Positions 40,239 to 52,095 of a stretch of 64,000 nucleotides of DNA are shown here, in pieces. The notes beneath the pieces are model-generated. The model did not search any database, was not told the DNA's origin, and worked only from the letters and a program-made list of their open reading frames with translations. The DNA comes from Pseudorasbora parva (taxonomy: Eukaryota > Chordata > Actinopteri > Cypriniformes > Gobionidae), in NCBI RefSeq assembly GCF_024679245.1, contig NC_090178.1, forward strand, positions 47,313,425 through 47,377,424, written 5' to 3'. Both the position numbers and the translations under genes were made by a program. The stretch's first letter is position 1, and every line of letters starts with the position of its first letter.

Positions 40239-41266
40239 GTGGGCGTCACCTGGCCCAAACTCCAGGTATGCCCCATCTCTGAGTTAGAAGATCCTTCCTC
40301 AGAGTAATCGGCCAAGGAGGGGCTGTTGCGAGGAGCATGAGTTCTAGGAACCAGGTCCGGTGGGGCCAGTACGGGGCCACCAACAGGGTCTGCTCCACGT
40401 CCTCCCTGACCTTGCAGTGTCTGTGCAAGTAGGCTCACTGAGGGAAATGCATATTTGCGCAGGCCCCGGGACCAGCTGTGCGCAAGTACATCTGTGCCGA
40501 GTGTGCCCTCGGTCAGCGAATAAAACCACTGGCCGTGGGATGTTTCTGGGGAGGCAAACTGGTCGACCTGTGCCACCCTGAACTGAACCCAAATCAGCTG
40601 GACCACCTGGGGGTGGAGTTGCCACTCTCCCGGGAGCGCAGCTCGTGACAGCTCGTCGGCCACGGGGTTGTGCACTCCAGGGACATGAATGGCCTGAAGT
40701 GACCTCAGACACTTCTTACTCCAGAGGAGGACATGGGGGGCGTGTTGCGACATGCGACAGGAGCGATGACCACCTTGGCGGTTGATGTACGCACCGATCA
40801 TAGTGTTGTCCATATGGACCAATACATCTTTGCCCTGTAACCAGCCTTTGAGGCGCCTTGGTGCACGATGTACTGCTAGCAACTCGAGACAATTGATGTG
40901 CCAATGCAGGTCCGGGCCCGTCCATCCCCTGACACTGCATGCCTGTTGTATGTGGCACCACAGCCCATGGTCGAAGCATTCATGAAGATCACAACATGCC
41001 TGGACACCTGTTCTAGAGGCACTCCAATGCTGAAGCGGTCTCATATGAAGCAGGCCGAGCAGTGTTGCTGCTGCCACGGCCGCCATATGCCCCAGGAGCC
41101 TCTGAAATAGTTTCAGTGGAACCGCCATCCTGTCTTGAAACATGTTCAGGCAGTTCAGCATCGACTGGACATGCTCTTCTGTGAGGCTCGCTGTCTGCTT
41201 GACCGAATCTAACTCCATAGCGAGAAAAGAGACACATACTGAGTGAGGTGTGAATGTGCAACACAT
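40229..41266 (-). pseudogene. DIRS reverse transcriptase tail and RNase H domain
   Basis: A 345-codon minus-strand frame. It opens near VELDSVKQTASLTEEHVQSM-type sequence (end of the reverse transcriptase). It then has FQRLLGHMAAVAAATLLGLL, followed by an RNase H-like domain with DLHWHINCLELLAV, VHMDNTMIGAYINRQGG and VHNPVADELSRAALPGEW. These are characteristic of fish DIRS polyproteins. The upstream reverse-transcriptase catalytic region (YxDD) is absent, and a stretch between HMRP and GLW is shorter than in relatives as I remember them. The frame is open but truncated and fused to a partial recombinase region. Confidence 0.78.
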
Positions 41267-41410
41267 ACTTGATTCCGCAGGCGGTCCACGAGGAGGCTGT
41301 GGTGTGCCCCTGCGTCACCCGCTGCTGCCTGCTGGCAAAGAGGAGGAGGATGAGTGTGGTCCGGCGTTTGACCGGCCACAACTCTCCAAGCCCCCTGAGG
41401 ACCCAGACAT

Positions 41411-41441
<31 letters not shown>

Positions 41442-41697
41442 GAGAATTTGGGTAACACTGGTTGTGACCAGCAGCCGAACAGAATTTAGACTAAAAAAAT
41501 TCACCCGGCCCTCTTCCGGGGAAAAGCCCCGCCCATCTCCAGGTCACCCATCTCAGAGGTGATGTTTCACCGACCGCTTAAACAGCCGTAGAGACGGGTG
41601 GCATCGTCCCCCTGCAGCGAACACAGTAGAGGGTTTTTTTCACAGTAGAGGGCCCTTGGCGACAAGCAGACTGAGGGGCGGCCCATGAGGCCCTCTG

Positions 41698-42075
41698 GTG
41701 GTACATCAGGGGAAGCTCTTGATTTACTCAGCCCGCTACCGACTGCTAAGAACTGCTGGGCTCAGTTCTCAACAGTGTCGCCGATATGGCCACCTTGTGA
41801 GATGGGAGTATCGTGAAGCGTACTTTGATGACCAGTCACACCTCAGCAAGGCAAGCCAGGGGGCGTTTCTGGACCACATAGGTGAACATCGTCTAGCCGA
41901 GGGCCTGCGCCGTGACCTGATCACTGTTACTCAACATGCGCAGCTCAACCCCAACTCAGAACTACCCTTATGCATTAAGAGTGCAGGGCGGAGGTGGTCT
42001 GCGTACAGCCACCCCACCAAGGAGGGTAGTGAGGGAGGAAAAACTTATGCAGTTCTGGCCCCTTTGGCATTCTAA
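41698..42075 (+). other. Unrecognised 125-codon ORF inside the DIRS span
   Basis: Plus-strand frame reading GKLLIYSARYRLLRTAGLSS, then RRYGHLVRWEYREAYFDDQS and GEHRLAEGLRRDLITVTQHA. Composition looks protein-like (charged, balanced), unlike most ORFs here. I recognise no domain, and its start codon has no supporting context. It could be part of the DIRS element's other ORF or an inserted fragment of another element. No function is assigned. Confidence 0.25.
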
Positions 42076-43659
42076 ATCCAAAGAAGTTACATACTGACAC
42101 GTTTTACAGGCACATCTGGGATTGATCCCAGGAAAGCATGGCTGTTAACTCTGAATCTGTTTTAGCAAAGCACACACCATTACAGTGGGCTCCCCATCAT
42201 CTTCATTCCCAGAGCCCAACAGCCCTCTCTCCGATGCAGCGATTGACATCTGATCCTTAGCTGGAGCCCTGAATGAAATGCTAGGTTCCCCCATAAGAAG
42301 GACCAGCAATTCCATCCAAAAGCCGCACAGCTTGCAGTGCGCTAGAGGGGGAGGAGCCCTAGGGGTTGGTTCCCAGAAGAAGCCCCACCCACCTCAGGTC
42401 ACCCCAGCCATTACACCAAAGTAGACCTCTCCTGTTGGCTACCAGAGAGGGCGCTACAACGTGAAATAGGCCGGGGGGCAGCGCACATAGAGCACCGAGG
42501 GAACGCTGGGTTACCATAACAACGCGCTCTGCAGCTTATCAGCTCAAGGCACACGACACGCAGAGAAGCGAGAGGTCTGTCCAGGTTTCCCCGACGGCAC
42601 GCTGATCTCCACGGTCTCCCAGAGTGTTGAGCAGACCCGCGGCTGTGCTTTTCAACATGAGCCGCAGCTAGAAATAAAGGGGACTCAAGCTTCCTGGAGA
42701 AATAAGAGTCGCGACCAGCGTGCCAACGTGGTCATGTTCTCATTTGAAAACATGACCCACCCACAAACGCAGTCTCAGCATGCTGCCCAGACATGTGAAA
42801 CAATGCTGGTGGCCGTCAGTGAGGACAGGGAACAACCGCAACCAGAAATACACAGGTAGAATGTCATCTTTAAAAAGCCGCCAGCTCTATCTGTGAAGCT
42901 CTTTTAGGGAAAATGCTCTCTGGGGTGCTGAAACACACAGTGGATAGTCGCGGCGACACAGACAGGGAATGTGTGCAGCCTGTCATGCGCGCTTTCTTTC
43001 TCATAGAAGGCAATTTCTTACAAGCTGTGAAAACGGCTTTTTAGCGCTCTAAACAGCGCACCGAACCAGCTGTGAGAACAGCCTTTTGTTTTTTTCTCAA
43101 TAAAAACAAAATAGAAAGAGATAAATTTCGACCCCGCTGAAATGCCGTCACTCCAACACCAAATGAGGAGAGATCCACCCGAAGAGCTTGACTCGTTAAA
43201 ATGTTACCACATGCTTGTAGAGAGTTATTTCAGGAGAATCCGTTCACCACCAAGCACCTGTGCCTCATTTATACCCGCGCTGCGTGGCATGAGCAGCTGG
43301 TGCAGTCATTGCATGCCAATGTGCATTGGCTTGTTTAGTTACACTTGAAGTAGATTGGCTCTCGCTAGTGAGTTTCCTATTCGTCGGTACTCCGACGTGG
43401 CGTTGAGAGTAACCGACTGAATAGTAACAGGAATTTCAGTCAGCTATGTTTGATAAAATTGGTGTCTTTGTTTTCAGCATGACCCAAGGAATTGATTAAG
43501 ATCAGTTTAATTACAATAGGATTTTTTAAAAGAGTTGTTAATATTTTTAGAAATGTAGTTAAAACTTATGACTACAAGGTGTCTCAAAAACTTTTAGTAC
43601 CTTAGGGCATGGTGTTGTAGACACATACTGAGTTTTGCAATGATACGCAAATACATTTG

Positions 43660-44306
43660 TAAAATATAGCATGACTAGGTGGCACTGGTTGTCATAACAC
43701 ATGTCACGTTTTGGTCAGAATACACACTCTAAAAATACTGGGTTAAAAACAACCCAAGTTGGGTTGAAAATGGACAAATCCAGAAACTGGGTTTTTTGAA
43801 CCCAGTGAATAGACCTATTCAAACAACCCAATTTCTGGGTTTGTCCATTTTCAACCCAACTTGGGTTGTTTTTAACCCAGCATTTTTTAGAGTGCACAAA
43901 AGCCTTCATTTTGGCGTTCTCTAAGTTGAATTTGTTTGCACGTTATTCAAGAACAGTTTCACGAATCAACTTGAATTCCATACTTTTTGTTGGCATCGTG
44001 CCAAAAAAATATTTTGTTTCTACCCTTTATGGTTTAAAAGTTATTAACATAAATGTGAGTGCAAATTTGGACAGTTAGTGGCACTAGAGGGATTAAATTA
44101 GAGACACAAAATTTGCTATGGTGACAGTTCAGACTGTCCTCTATCTGTGTGCCAAATTTCAGAACTTTCCCGCAAGCTATTCTATGGGCTGCCATACACT
44201 CGGAAGAAGAGTGGACGAAGAAGAAATGAGAAGAAGAAGAATAAGAATAAGAACACCAACGATTATAACAGGTGCCTACACACCTTCGGTGCTTGGCCCC
44301 TAAATA
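43660..44306. repeat. Teleost interspersed repeat with a nested palindromic MITE
   Basis: It contains motifs I associate with one abundant fish repeat: CTAGGTGGCACTGGTTGTCA at the left; GTGTGCCAAATTTCAGAACT and a GAAGAAGAA/AATAAG-rich tract on the right; and the end GGTGCCTACACACCTTCGGT followed by GCTTGGCCCC. The palindrome at 43725-43894 splits it. Class uncertain. Confidence 0.5.
43725..43894. mobile_element. Palindromic MITE (170 bp)
   Basis: Almost perfect foldback: CACTCTAAAAATACTGGGTT at the left pairs with AACCCAGCATTTTTTAGAGTG at the right. The pairing continues through AACAACCCAAGTTGGGTTGA and the AAATGGACAAA(T/C)CCAGAAA block to a short loop around 43805. It is too short to code. 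The TA target expected for Tc1/mariner-type MITEs is only partly preserved. Confidence 0.9.
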
Positions 44307-44641
44307 TATATTTGTTGCAATTTGAATACCATAGAAATAAGCTTTTGTTAAAGTGAAGCAGTTATCAAAATTGAAAGTAAATGAAGCAAGAAGAATTACA
44401 CCATGTCCTCACCAGGAGCAACACAGGACGTTTCCAGACTAATTTGACAACACAACATGACAACGGCAACACTAGGGTATTTGATCCAGGAATTAACATT
44501 TATCTTGTACACACTCGAGTACTGCCTCGGTATTAATGTGGCTATTGCATGACATTCAAAAAGTGATCTTAGACAAAATAGTCAAGCTTTACTACAAAAC
44601 TGGATAATGATTTTTACTGGCAAGTTTTGGTAACACTTTGG

Positions 44642-44882
44642 TATAGGGAACACATATTCACTATTAACTACGACTTTTGCCTCAATAAACTCCTAATTTA
44701 CTGCTTATTAATAGTTAGTAAGGTAGTTTTTGTAGCATTTAAGTTTAGGTATTGGGTAGGATTGATGGATGTAGAATAAGGTCATAAGTTTTAATAAACA
44801 GTCAATATCTTAGTAATATGCGTGCTAATAAGCAACTAGTTAATAATTCATAACTTAACCTTGAAATAAAATGTTTCCCAAG
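44642..44882. mobile_element. MITE (GGTAACACTTT family), copy 1
   Basis: Starts GGTAACACTTTGGTATAGGG and ends with GAAATAAAATGTTTCCC, an imperfect inverted terminus. The interior ACTGCTTATTAATAGTTAGTAAGGTAG and GATGTAGAATAAGGTCAT blocks recur in inverted orientation at 48050-48270. Confidence 0.7.
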
Positions 44883-45539
44883 TTTTTTAAAAAAATGGGC
44901 AAACGATCAATATGTAAGTACCATCAAAGTAGTTCATAACTTGATGATATATACCATTTGACTAAGAAAAATACCAATATTTAAAATGTCTGCTGATCAT
45001 ATTCCCCTCTTTTATAGCTTTAACTTTCACATTTCTTGTGTGGTTGTCTTTTTTAAATATGTCTTATAGCAGTAACAACAGTCTGGAAATAGATTTCAAA
45101 CTCTGATCAGTAAAGTTCCAGGGACAACTGAGAAGTTCTCTGCATTACAACTGATAAAAGCATGCGCCATTATCAAGCCATTAGACTGGGAGGAAGTTAA
45201 TGTCCAACGAGAATATTACTGAGCCAGAATGGCAGAGAATGTCAATACTGAGATAGTGAGAATATAATGACAGCTACATTTCTTAACGGGGGAGCTGACT
45301 ATTGATCCTCAGTAGGATCAGTGATCTAGGATCACATTCTACAGAATAATTGGACTTTTTATATATTGGTATAAAGTCTGGCTCATTTTGCAGCACCTTC
45401 TTACCAAGAACTGTCCACGTTAAAAAAAATAAAAAAAATAATAAGAAATACACTTTGTGTTTTTACTCTGGCATAAAGGGATAGTTCATCAAAAAAATGG
45501 TAATTGTGTCATCAGTTACTCATGCTCATGTCGTTACTC
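44883..45539 (+). other. grik2: Intron sequence without recognised features
   Basis: No supported feature. Confidence 0.5.
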
Positions 45540-45872
45540 ACAATTTACTTAATGCCTTTATGTATAATGCATTTAAAAAGTACTTTTAGTGCATTAATTA
45601 TGCCTTGTAATGCACTGTATAATGTGTTTATGGTTTTTATGAATAATAATAACTACGGTTATAATACATTATAATACTTATTTAGTCATTGAACACACCT
45701 TTAGAAAGTATAATGCATTGAAAATGACAAACAACGGATTTCAGAATATGCAAATATTATAATGCATTTTAAGTTTGGCTAAAATGATTTATGAAAAGCA
45801 TTATAATGCACTGTACATTATGAATACCTTTATAATGCATTATACATACGGGCTTAAAATAAAGTGTTTCCA
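45540..45872. mobile_element. Probable MITE rich in TATAATGCATT
   Basis: Multiple TATAATGCA/TGCATTATA motifs are arranged in opposite orientations, and the segment ends TAAAATAAAGTGTTTCC, a common terminus of fish MITEs. Left end approximate. Confidence 0.5.
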
Positions 45873-48049
45873 ATGTTTGGTTTTCTTTAAAATAAAAATA
45901 TTTTTTGTGAAACCTGAGATATTTCTATCATGATTCTTGCATGTCATTTGAGCTTCGCCAAGAATGATTTTTTGATGTGCTCTATGTATGTACATTGATA
46001 CTTTTATAAATTAAATTTGTCCATCATATAAAGTGACCGTGTCTCCTCAGAAGACTTGGATTAAACCAATTAATTAATATCGATTAATTTGACCATGTCT
46101 TTATAAACTTTTTGAAGTGTGAAATTTTAGGTAGAATGGACTTTCGGTGGAGAGATATAAATCTCTCAGGATTCATTAAAAATATCTTCATTTATGTTTT
46201 GAAGATGAATGAAAGTAGTATGGGTTCAGAATGAGGAATGAATAAAAGATGACAGAACTCTTTAGGTGTAGGTTTATCTGAAAGAGATTATACCATCCAT
46301 GGGGAAAACGAAGATGAAATTATTAGAAAAGTAGACTTTATGCTTTAAATTTCTGTCTGTCCAAAAGTAATAAATACTGATTATTTCAAGATCTTTAAAA
46401 TCAAAGCTGAATATACGATTCTGCTTGTGAATATCTCGAAATCAACACTGCGTATCTTTGAAAGTTTTGATGTCACTCACTGAAAAGGCAAATTCGGTGA
46501 TCAGTCCTTTGTCAAAACCAGCAGAAGTAGGGTCACCATCTTTTGTTTCATATAGTTGTGGAATAATGAAGGGGTCTTGGTTCTATGCATTGGTTGATGA
46601 ATGGATTTTGGGATGATTTTGAGGGAGATTCAAACTCTGTTCAGTCACGCCCAAGTTAGTGTAAATAGCCTTTGCCAACAAGGTGGGCTCTTTGGACTTG
46701 TTGTAAAATGACACACACAAAAAAGGATGAATATTCATTAATTTGCCAACTTTAAAACCACACAACCTTCACAATACTTGACTGGTGCACCCTGACTCCC
46801 AGAGGTTTTAAAGAAGCCAGCCAATCTTTCTGTGTGAAGTATGCATGAGACAGTAAGTCCGATGCATTGTTTATATGATGAGAAGTGCTATGCAAATAAA
46901 TATGACTCGCTTGACTTGCACAGACGGTGGCCATGCCATCAGAGACTGAGTCTACCAAATAATTAACCCTGGAGCTATTTGAAAAGGGGGCAGATGCTGA
47001 AACCGAAGCTCTGTAACTGTGAGGCATGGTGCTTATGAGTTTAAATTCGGCTAGCCTCATTTTCTAGTCCTGTTTCACCTCTTTGTCTTAATTTTCCCTG
47101 TTCTTACTCTCTCTTACGCCTTTCAATTCACCAATACAGCTGGCTGATCAAGGCTGCATGCTTTCCTTGTAAACTGGTGAATTCTGAATATTCATGCAGG
47201 TGTTCTGACACTATTGGGCTATAAACCATGTAATCATAAATTGCTTGTGTGTCAGGGGCTAAGCAGTCCAGAATATCTTAATCCATTCATGGTTTGGGGA
47301 TCGGTGTGCTGGTTTAAGATGCTATCTAGGCTTTTCCACATGGACAGCAAAAGCCAGCTATCAAGTGCCTCGTCTCACAGACATTAATGCTTTGTCACTC
47401 AGCAGGTTCAAATCTGTCAGGCATGCTGTCTAACAGACAACCCAGTGAGGATGTTTTTTGCTTGTCAGTTGCGTGTCATGGGATTGCATTGTGTAGAGAA
47501 AATGCAGGGCACATGGAAAAGGATGTTTAGCATCATCGCTCCCCTGTGTGCCGTTTCCAGACAGCTCAGCACAGGCCATTTCCATTGCTAATCCTACCCT
47601 TTTGGAATCAGTTAACATAGGCAGGCTGCATACAGGCGTGCGTTTAGCATATATCTCACTAACTTCAGCAGCACACAGTCGGCAGGATGCATTAATGTTG
47701 AAAATGTGATGGTGAGAGATGCCTGAGTCCTTCTGGCAAGCGTTCAGGCGCTGGAACAGAAAGGGTCAGTGTTCAGACCATCTGCGTTTTGGTGTGTTGC
47801 TTAATTAGATGTTTAAATGAGAATATGTTAATGCTTGGCACAATTGAATCTGATTTTGTATTGAGGCAGTGAAATGTTACTGGGTTTCAAGCCATTGTGG
47901 TGTAAAGTGAACATGAAGTCCTCAAAACAGTGTGCCAGTGCTGTTTTCTTGAAGACAGTTGTAAGCTTACATTCAGCTCTGCCTTTTTCCTTGTATGCAA
48001 CACACAATTTTCATGCTAGCACTTAATTTAGAGTCCTGTTTTAACTATT
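45873..48049 (+). other. grik2: Intron sequence without recognised features
   Basis: A partially GC-balanced region with scattered short ORFs (for example minus 46752-47060). None has recognisable domains or splice context. Confidence 0.45.
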
Positions 48050-48270
48050 AACTAGTTGGTTATTCTGATGCATATTACTCTGATATTGGCTGTTTATTAG
48101 TACTTATAAGCAAATATTAATATGCCTTATTCTGCATGACCATATTCTACATCCCTTAATCTTAACCAATACTTAAACTTAACAACTACCTAACTAATTG
48201 TTAATAAGCAGTAATTTGAAGTTTATGAATGCAGAATTTGTAGTTAACAGTGAGAATTGGACACTAAACT
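48050..48270. mobile_element. MITE (GGTAACACTTT family), copy 2, inverted
   Basis: ATGACCATATTCTACATCCC, TTAACAACTACCTAACTAATTG and TTAATAAGCAGTAATTTGAAG are inverted relatives of blocks in 44642-44882. The termini are degraded. Confidence 0.6.
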
Positions 48271-48357
48271 ACATCCCTTTCCTTCAGCCAGAATTCTATG
48301 AAATGAACATGGTGGCAGCTTCACAGAATAGCTGAAAATTAATAGATTCATAGTCCA

Positions 48358-49880
48358 ATATACTGCTCAAAGAAATGAAAGGAACACTTTTTAATCAGAG
48401 AATAGCATCAAGTCAGTCCCCAAATATTGATCTGGTCAGTTAAGTAGCAGAAGGGGTTGTTAATCAGTTTCAGCTGCTTTAGTGTTAATTAAAACAACAA
48501 CAGGTGCACTAGAGGGGCAACAATGAGACAACCCCCAAAACAGGAATGGTTTTACAGGTGGAAGTCACTGACATTTTTTTCCCAACTCATCTTTTCTGAC
48601 TGTTTTTCACCAGTTTTACATCTGGCTAGGGTCAGTGTCACTACTGGTAGCATGAGGCGATACCTGGACCCTACAGAGGTTTCACAGGCAGTCCAACACC
48701 TCCAGGATGGCAAATCAATACGTACCATTGTTAGAAGATTTGCTGTGTCTCCCAGCACAGTCTCAAGAGCATGAAGGAGATTCCAAGAGACAGACAGTTA
48801 CTATAAGAGAGCTAGACAGGGTAGTAGAAGGTCCTTAGCCCACCAGCAGGACCGGTATCTGCTCCTTTGTGCAAGGAGGAACAGGATTAGTACTGCCAGA
48901 GCCCTATAAAATGACCTCCAGCAGGACGCTGGTGTGAATGTCTCTGACCAAACAATCAGAAACAGACTTCATGAGGGTGGCCTAAGGGTCCGACGTCCTC
49001 TAGTGGGCCCTGTGCTCACTGCCCGGCACTGTGGAGCTCGATTGGCATTTGCCAATGAACATTAGAATTGGCAAGTCCGGCACTGGTGCCCTTTGCTTTT
49101 CACAGATGAGAGCAGGTTCACCCTGAGCACACGTGACAGTCGAGAAAGAGTCTGGAGAAGCTGTGAAGTTACGCTGCATGTAACATAATTTATCAAGATT
49201 GGTGGTGGGTCAGTGATGGTCTGGGGGGCATATCCATGCAGTGACGCACATACCTCTATAGGCTAGACAATGGCACCCTGACAACCATTAGGTATTGGGA
49301 TGGAATCCTTGGACCCATTGTCAGACCCTATGCTGGTGCAGTGGGTCCTGGGTTCCTCCTGGTGCACAACAATGCCTGGCCTCATGTGGCAAGAGTACGC
49401 AAGCAGTTCCTGGAGGACGACGGAATTGATAACATTGAATGGCCACCACACTCACCTGACCTAAATCCAAAAGAACACCTCTGGGACATTGTGCTCCTGT
49501 CCATCTGATGGTGCTAGGTTGCACCTCAGACTGTCCGGGTGCTCAGTGATGCCCTGGTCCAGATCTGGGAGGAAATACTATCCATTGTCTCATTAGGAGC
49601 GTTGTCAGGCATGCATACAAGCATGTGGGGGCCATACAAACTACTGAGTACTATTTTGAGTTGCTGCAATAGAATTTCAACAAAATGGACTAGGGTAATG
49701 GATTTTCACAGTGTCTTTGAATTTAATCCTCTGTAGGTTGATCATTTTCTTTTCCAGCCAATGATGTGGGATCCTTTTGTTCCTAACCCATTACCTAGTC
49801 CATAACAGTATAGATATCTAGCATATTTTCCCCCATTGAGATCTGATGTGTTTTCAAAGTATCGCTTTATTTTTTTCATG
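48358..49880 (+). pseudogene. Decayed Tc1/mariner-type element with transposase relic
   Basis: The left terminus ACTGCTCAAAGAAATGAAAG plus GAACACTTTT and the right part GAGATCTGATGTGTTTT ... TTTATTTTTTTCATG match the ends of a widespread fish family. Between them a transposase can be followed in pieces. Residues LDPTEVSQAVQHLQDG and RFAVSPSTVSRA (helix-turn-helix) run from 48651. VNVSDQTIRNRLHEGGL, TDESRFTLST (first Asp) and SVMVWG follow. A catalytic block reads HNNAWPH, where HDNA is expected, so the second Asp codon is Asn (49368-49370). Then comes WPPHSPDLNPKEHLWD with its Glu retained. Several stops and frameshifts make it dead. Confidence 0.85.
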
Positions 49881-50149
49881 TTTCAGTTTCATGACGATAA
49901 CCATGCCCAAAAGGTCTGTATACTGTCATTGACTTAGATTGGCATCACTTCTGTGGACCCATCAAGAATTCTCAGTGATTCAGTGAAACTGCAACAGATG
50001 TTGAGTTAAGGGGTCATGTTCATTTCACAGAATTCTGTGAGACCAGGTTGCTTTCTTCTGTAGAAGAAAAAAGTTGTCAAGAAAAATAAAGAAAAAAAGT
50101 GGTGATAAGCAAATGATGACAACATTTTAATTTTTGAGTGAACTGTGCC

Positions 50150-50405
50150 TTTAAGTTTAAGGGTAAATTTAAAGAGTTAGTTCACCCAAAAATGAAATTT
50201 ATGTCATTAATGACTCACCCTAATGCTGTTCCACACCCGTAAGACCTCCGTTCATCTTCAGAACACAGTTTAATGTATTTTATATTTAGTCTGAGTGCTT
50301 TCTGTTCCTCCATTGAAAATGTATGTACGGTATACTGTCCCTTTCCAGAAAGGTAATAAAAACATCATCAAAGTAGTCCATATGTGACATCAGATGGTTA
50401 ATTTA
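50150..50405. mobile_element. Fragment of a TTAGTTCACCCAAAAATGA-type MITE
   Basis: GAGTTAGTTCACCCAAAAAT and TGACTCACCCTAATGCTGTT with CACACCCGTAAGACCTCCGT are the hallmark left part of a very common cyprinid element. It ends next to the 42-bp array, without a right terminus. A complete relative is at 53257-53889. Confidence 0.65.
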
Positions 50406-50409
50406 AATG

Positions 50410-52095
50410 TTTTGAAGTTAATGGTAACGTTAGGGGCAGGTGTGATGGTGTGGGTCAGTTTAAGGGTAAAGTTAGTGACAGGTGTGGTGGTATGGGCCAG
50501 TTTAAGGGTAAAGTTAGGGTCAGGTGTGGTGGTGTGGGTCAGTTTAAGGGTAGAGTTAGGGACAGGTGTGGTGGTGTGGGTCAGTTTAAGGGTAAAGTTA
50601 AGGACATGTGTGATGGTATGGGTCAGTCTAAGGATAAAGTTAGGGACAGGTGTGGTGGTGTGGGTCAGTTTAAGGGTAAAGTAGGGACAGGTGTGGTGGT
50701 GTGGGTCAGTTTAAGGGTAAAGTTAGGGACAGGTGTGATGGTGTGGGTAAGTTTAAGGGTAAAGTTAGGGACAGGTGTGGTGGTGTGGGTCAGTTTAAGG
50801 GTAAAGTTATGGGCAGGTGTGGTGGTGTGGGTCAGTTTAAGGGTAGAGTTAGGGACAGGTGTGGTGGTGTGAGTCAGTTTAAGGGTAGAGTTAGGGACAG
50901 GTGTGGTGGTGTGGGTCAGTTTAAGGGTAAAGTTAGGGACAGGTGTGGTGGTGTGGGTCAGTTTAAGGGTAAAGTTAGGGACAGGTGTGGGTCAGTTTAA
51001 GGGTAAAGTTAGGGACAGGTGTGGTGGTGTGGGTCATTTTAAGGGTAAAGTTAGGGTCAGGTGTGGTGGTGTGGGTCAGTTTAAGGGTAGAGTTAGGGAC
51101 TGGTGTGCTGGTATGGGTCAGTTTAAGGGTAGAGTTAGGGATAGGTGTGGTGGTGTGGGTGAGTTTAAGGGTAAAGTTAGGGACAGGTGTGGTGGTGTTG
51201 GTCAGTTTAAGGGTAAAGTTAGGGACAGGTGTGGTGGTGTGGGTCAGTTTAAGGGTAGAGTTAGAGACAGGTGTGGTGGTGTGGGTCAGTTTAAGGGTAA
51301 AGTTAGGGACAGGTGTGGTGGTGTGGGTCAGTTTAAGGGTAAAGTTAGGGACAGGTGTGGTGGTGTGGGTCAGTTTAAGGGTAGAGTTAGAGACAGGTGT
51401 GGTGGTGTGGGTCAGTTTAAGGGTAACGTTAGGGTCAGGTGTGGTGGTGTGGGTCAGTTTAAGGGTAAAGTTAGGGACAGGTGTGGTGGTGTGGGTCAGT
51501 TTAAGGGTAAAGTTAGGGACAGGTGTGGTGGTGTGGGTCAGTTTAAGGGTAGAGTTAGAGACAGGTGTGGTGGTGTGGGTCAGTTTAAGGGTAAAGTTAG
51601 GGACAGGTGTGGTGGTGTGGGTCAGTTTAAGGGTAAAGTTAGGGACAGGTGTGGTGGTGTGGGTCAGTTTAAGGGTAGAGTTAGAGACAGGTGTGGTGGT
51701 GTGGGTCAGTTTAAGGGTAACGTTAGGGTCAGGTGTGGTGGTGTGGGTCAATTTAAGGGTAAAGTTAGGGACAGGTGTGGTGGTGTGGGTCAGTTTAAGG
51801 GTAGAGTTAGGGACAGGTGTGGTGGTGTGGGTCAGTTTAAGGGTAGAGTTAGAGACGGGTGTGGCGGTGTGGGTCAGTTTAAGGGTAAAGTTAGGGTCAG
51901 GTGTGGTGGTGTGGGTCAGTTTAAGGGTAAAGTTAGGGACAGGTGTGGTAGTGTGGGTCAGTTTAAGGGTAGAGTTAGGGACAGGTGTGGTGGTATAGGT
52001 CAGTTTAAGGGTAAAGTTAGGGACAGGTGTGGTGGTGTGGGTCATTTTAAGGGTAAGATAGGGACAGGTGTGGTGAGATGGTTAAGTTTAAGGGT
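50410..52095. repeat. 42-bp minisatellite array 1 (about 40 units)
   Basis: The consensus unit is GTTTAAGGGTAAAGTTAGGG followed by ACAGGTGTGGTGGTGTGGGTCA (42 bp). Variants include AGAG or AACG in place of AAAG, GAGAC for GGGAC, and GGGTC for GGGAC. At least one shortened unit lacks 8 bp (near 50985-51000). The G-rich strand is the grik2 sense strand. The array sits in the intron between the S2 exon and the M4 exon, ending about 8 kb before the M4 exon. It is free of stop codons in several frames because 42 is divisible by three, giving ORFs of up to 399 codons that I treat as artefacts. Confidence 0.97.
51258..51845. repeat. Higher-order repeat: two 294-bp (7-unit) blocks
   Basis: Marker units with GAGTTAGAGAC start at 51258, 51384, 51552, 51678 and about 51846, spaced 126, 168, 126 and 168 bp. 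The AACGTTAGGGTC variant recurs 294 bp apart (about 51426 and 51720). Thus 51258-51551 and 51552-51845 are successive copies of one seven-unit block. Confidence 0.85.

Larger units (their letters stand above)
38935..43423 (-). mobile_element. Degenerate DIRS-type retrotransposon
   Basis: The right end, read inverted, gives CGCCACGTCGGAGTACCGAC followed by GAATAGGAA. The left region carries ACGCCACGTCGGAGTAACGA and GAATAGGAA at about 39222-39252, with a second partial copy at 38968-38993. This inverted, split-repeat terminal structure, together with GGTTACATACGTAACTGAGA at 39178, is the layout of fish DIRS elements. The minus strand encodes RNase H and tyrosine recombinase remnants. A poly-T run (41412-41440) interrupts it. 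The 41.7-43.1-kb part is GC-rich and not fully explained. No aspartic protease or integrase is seen, as expected for DIRS. Confidence 0.8.
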
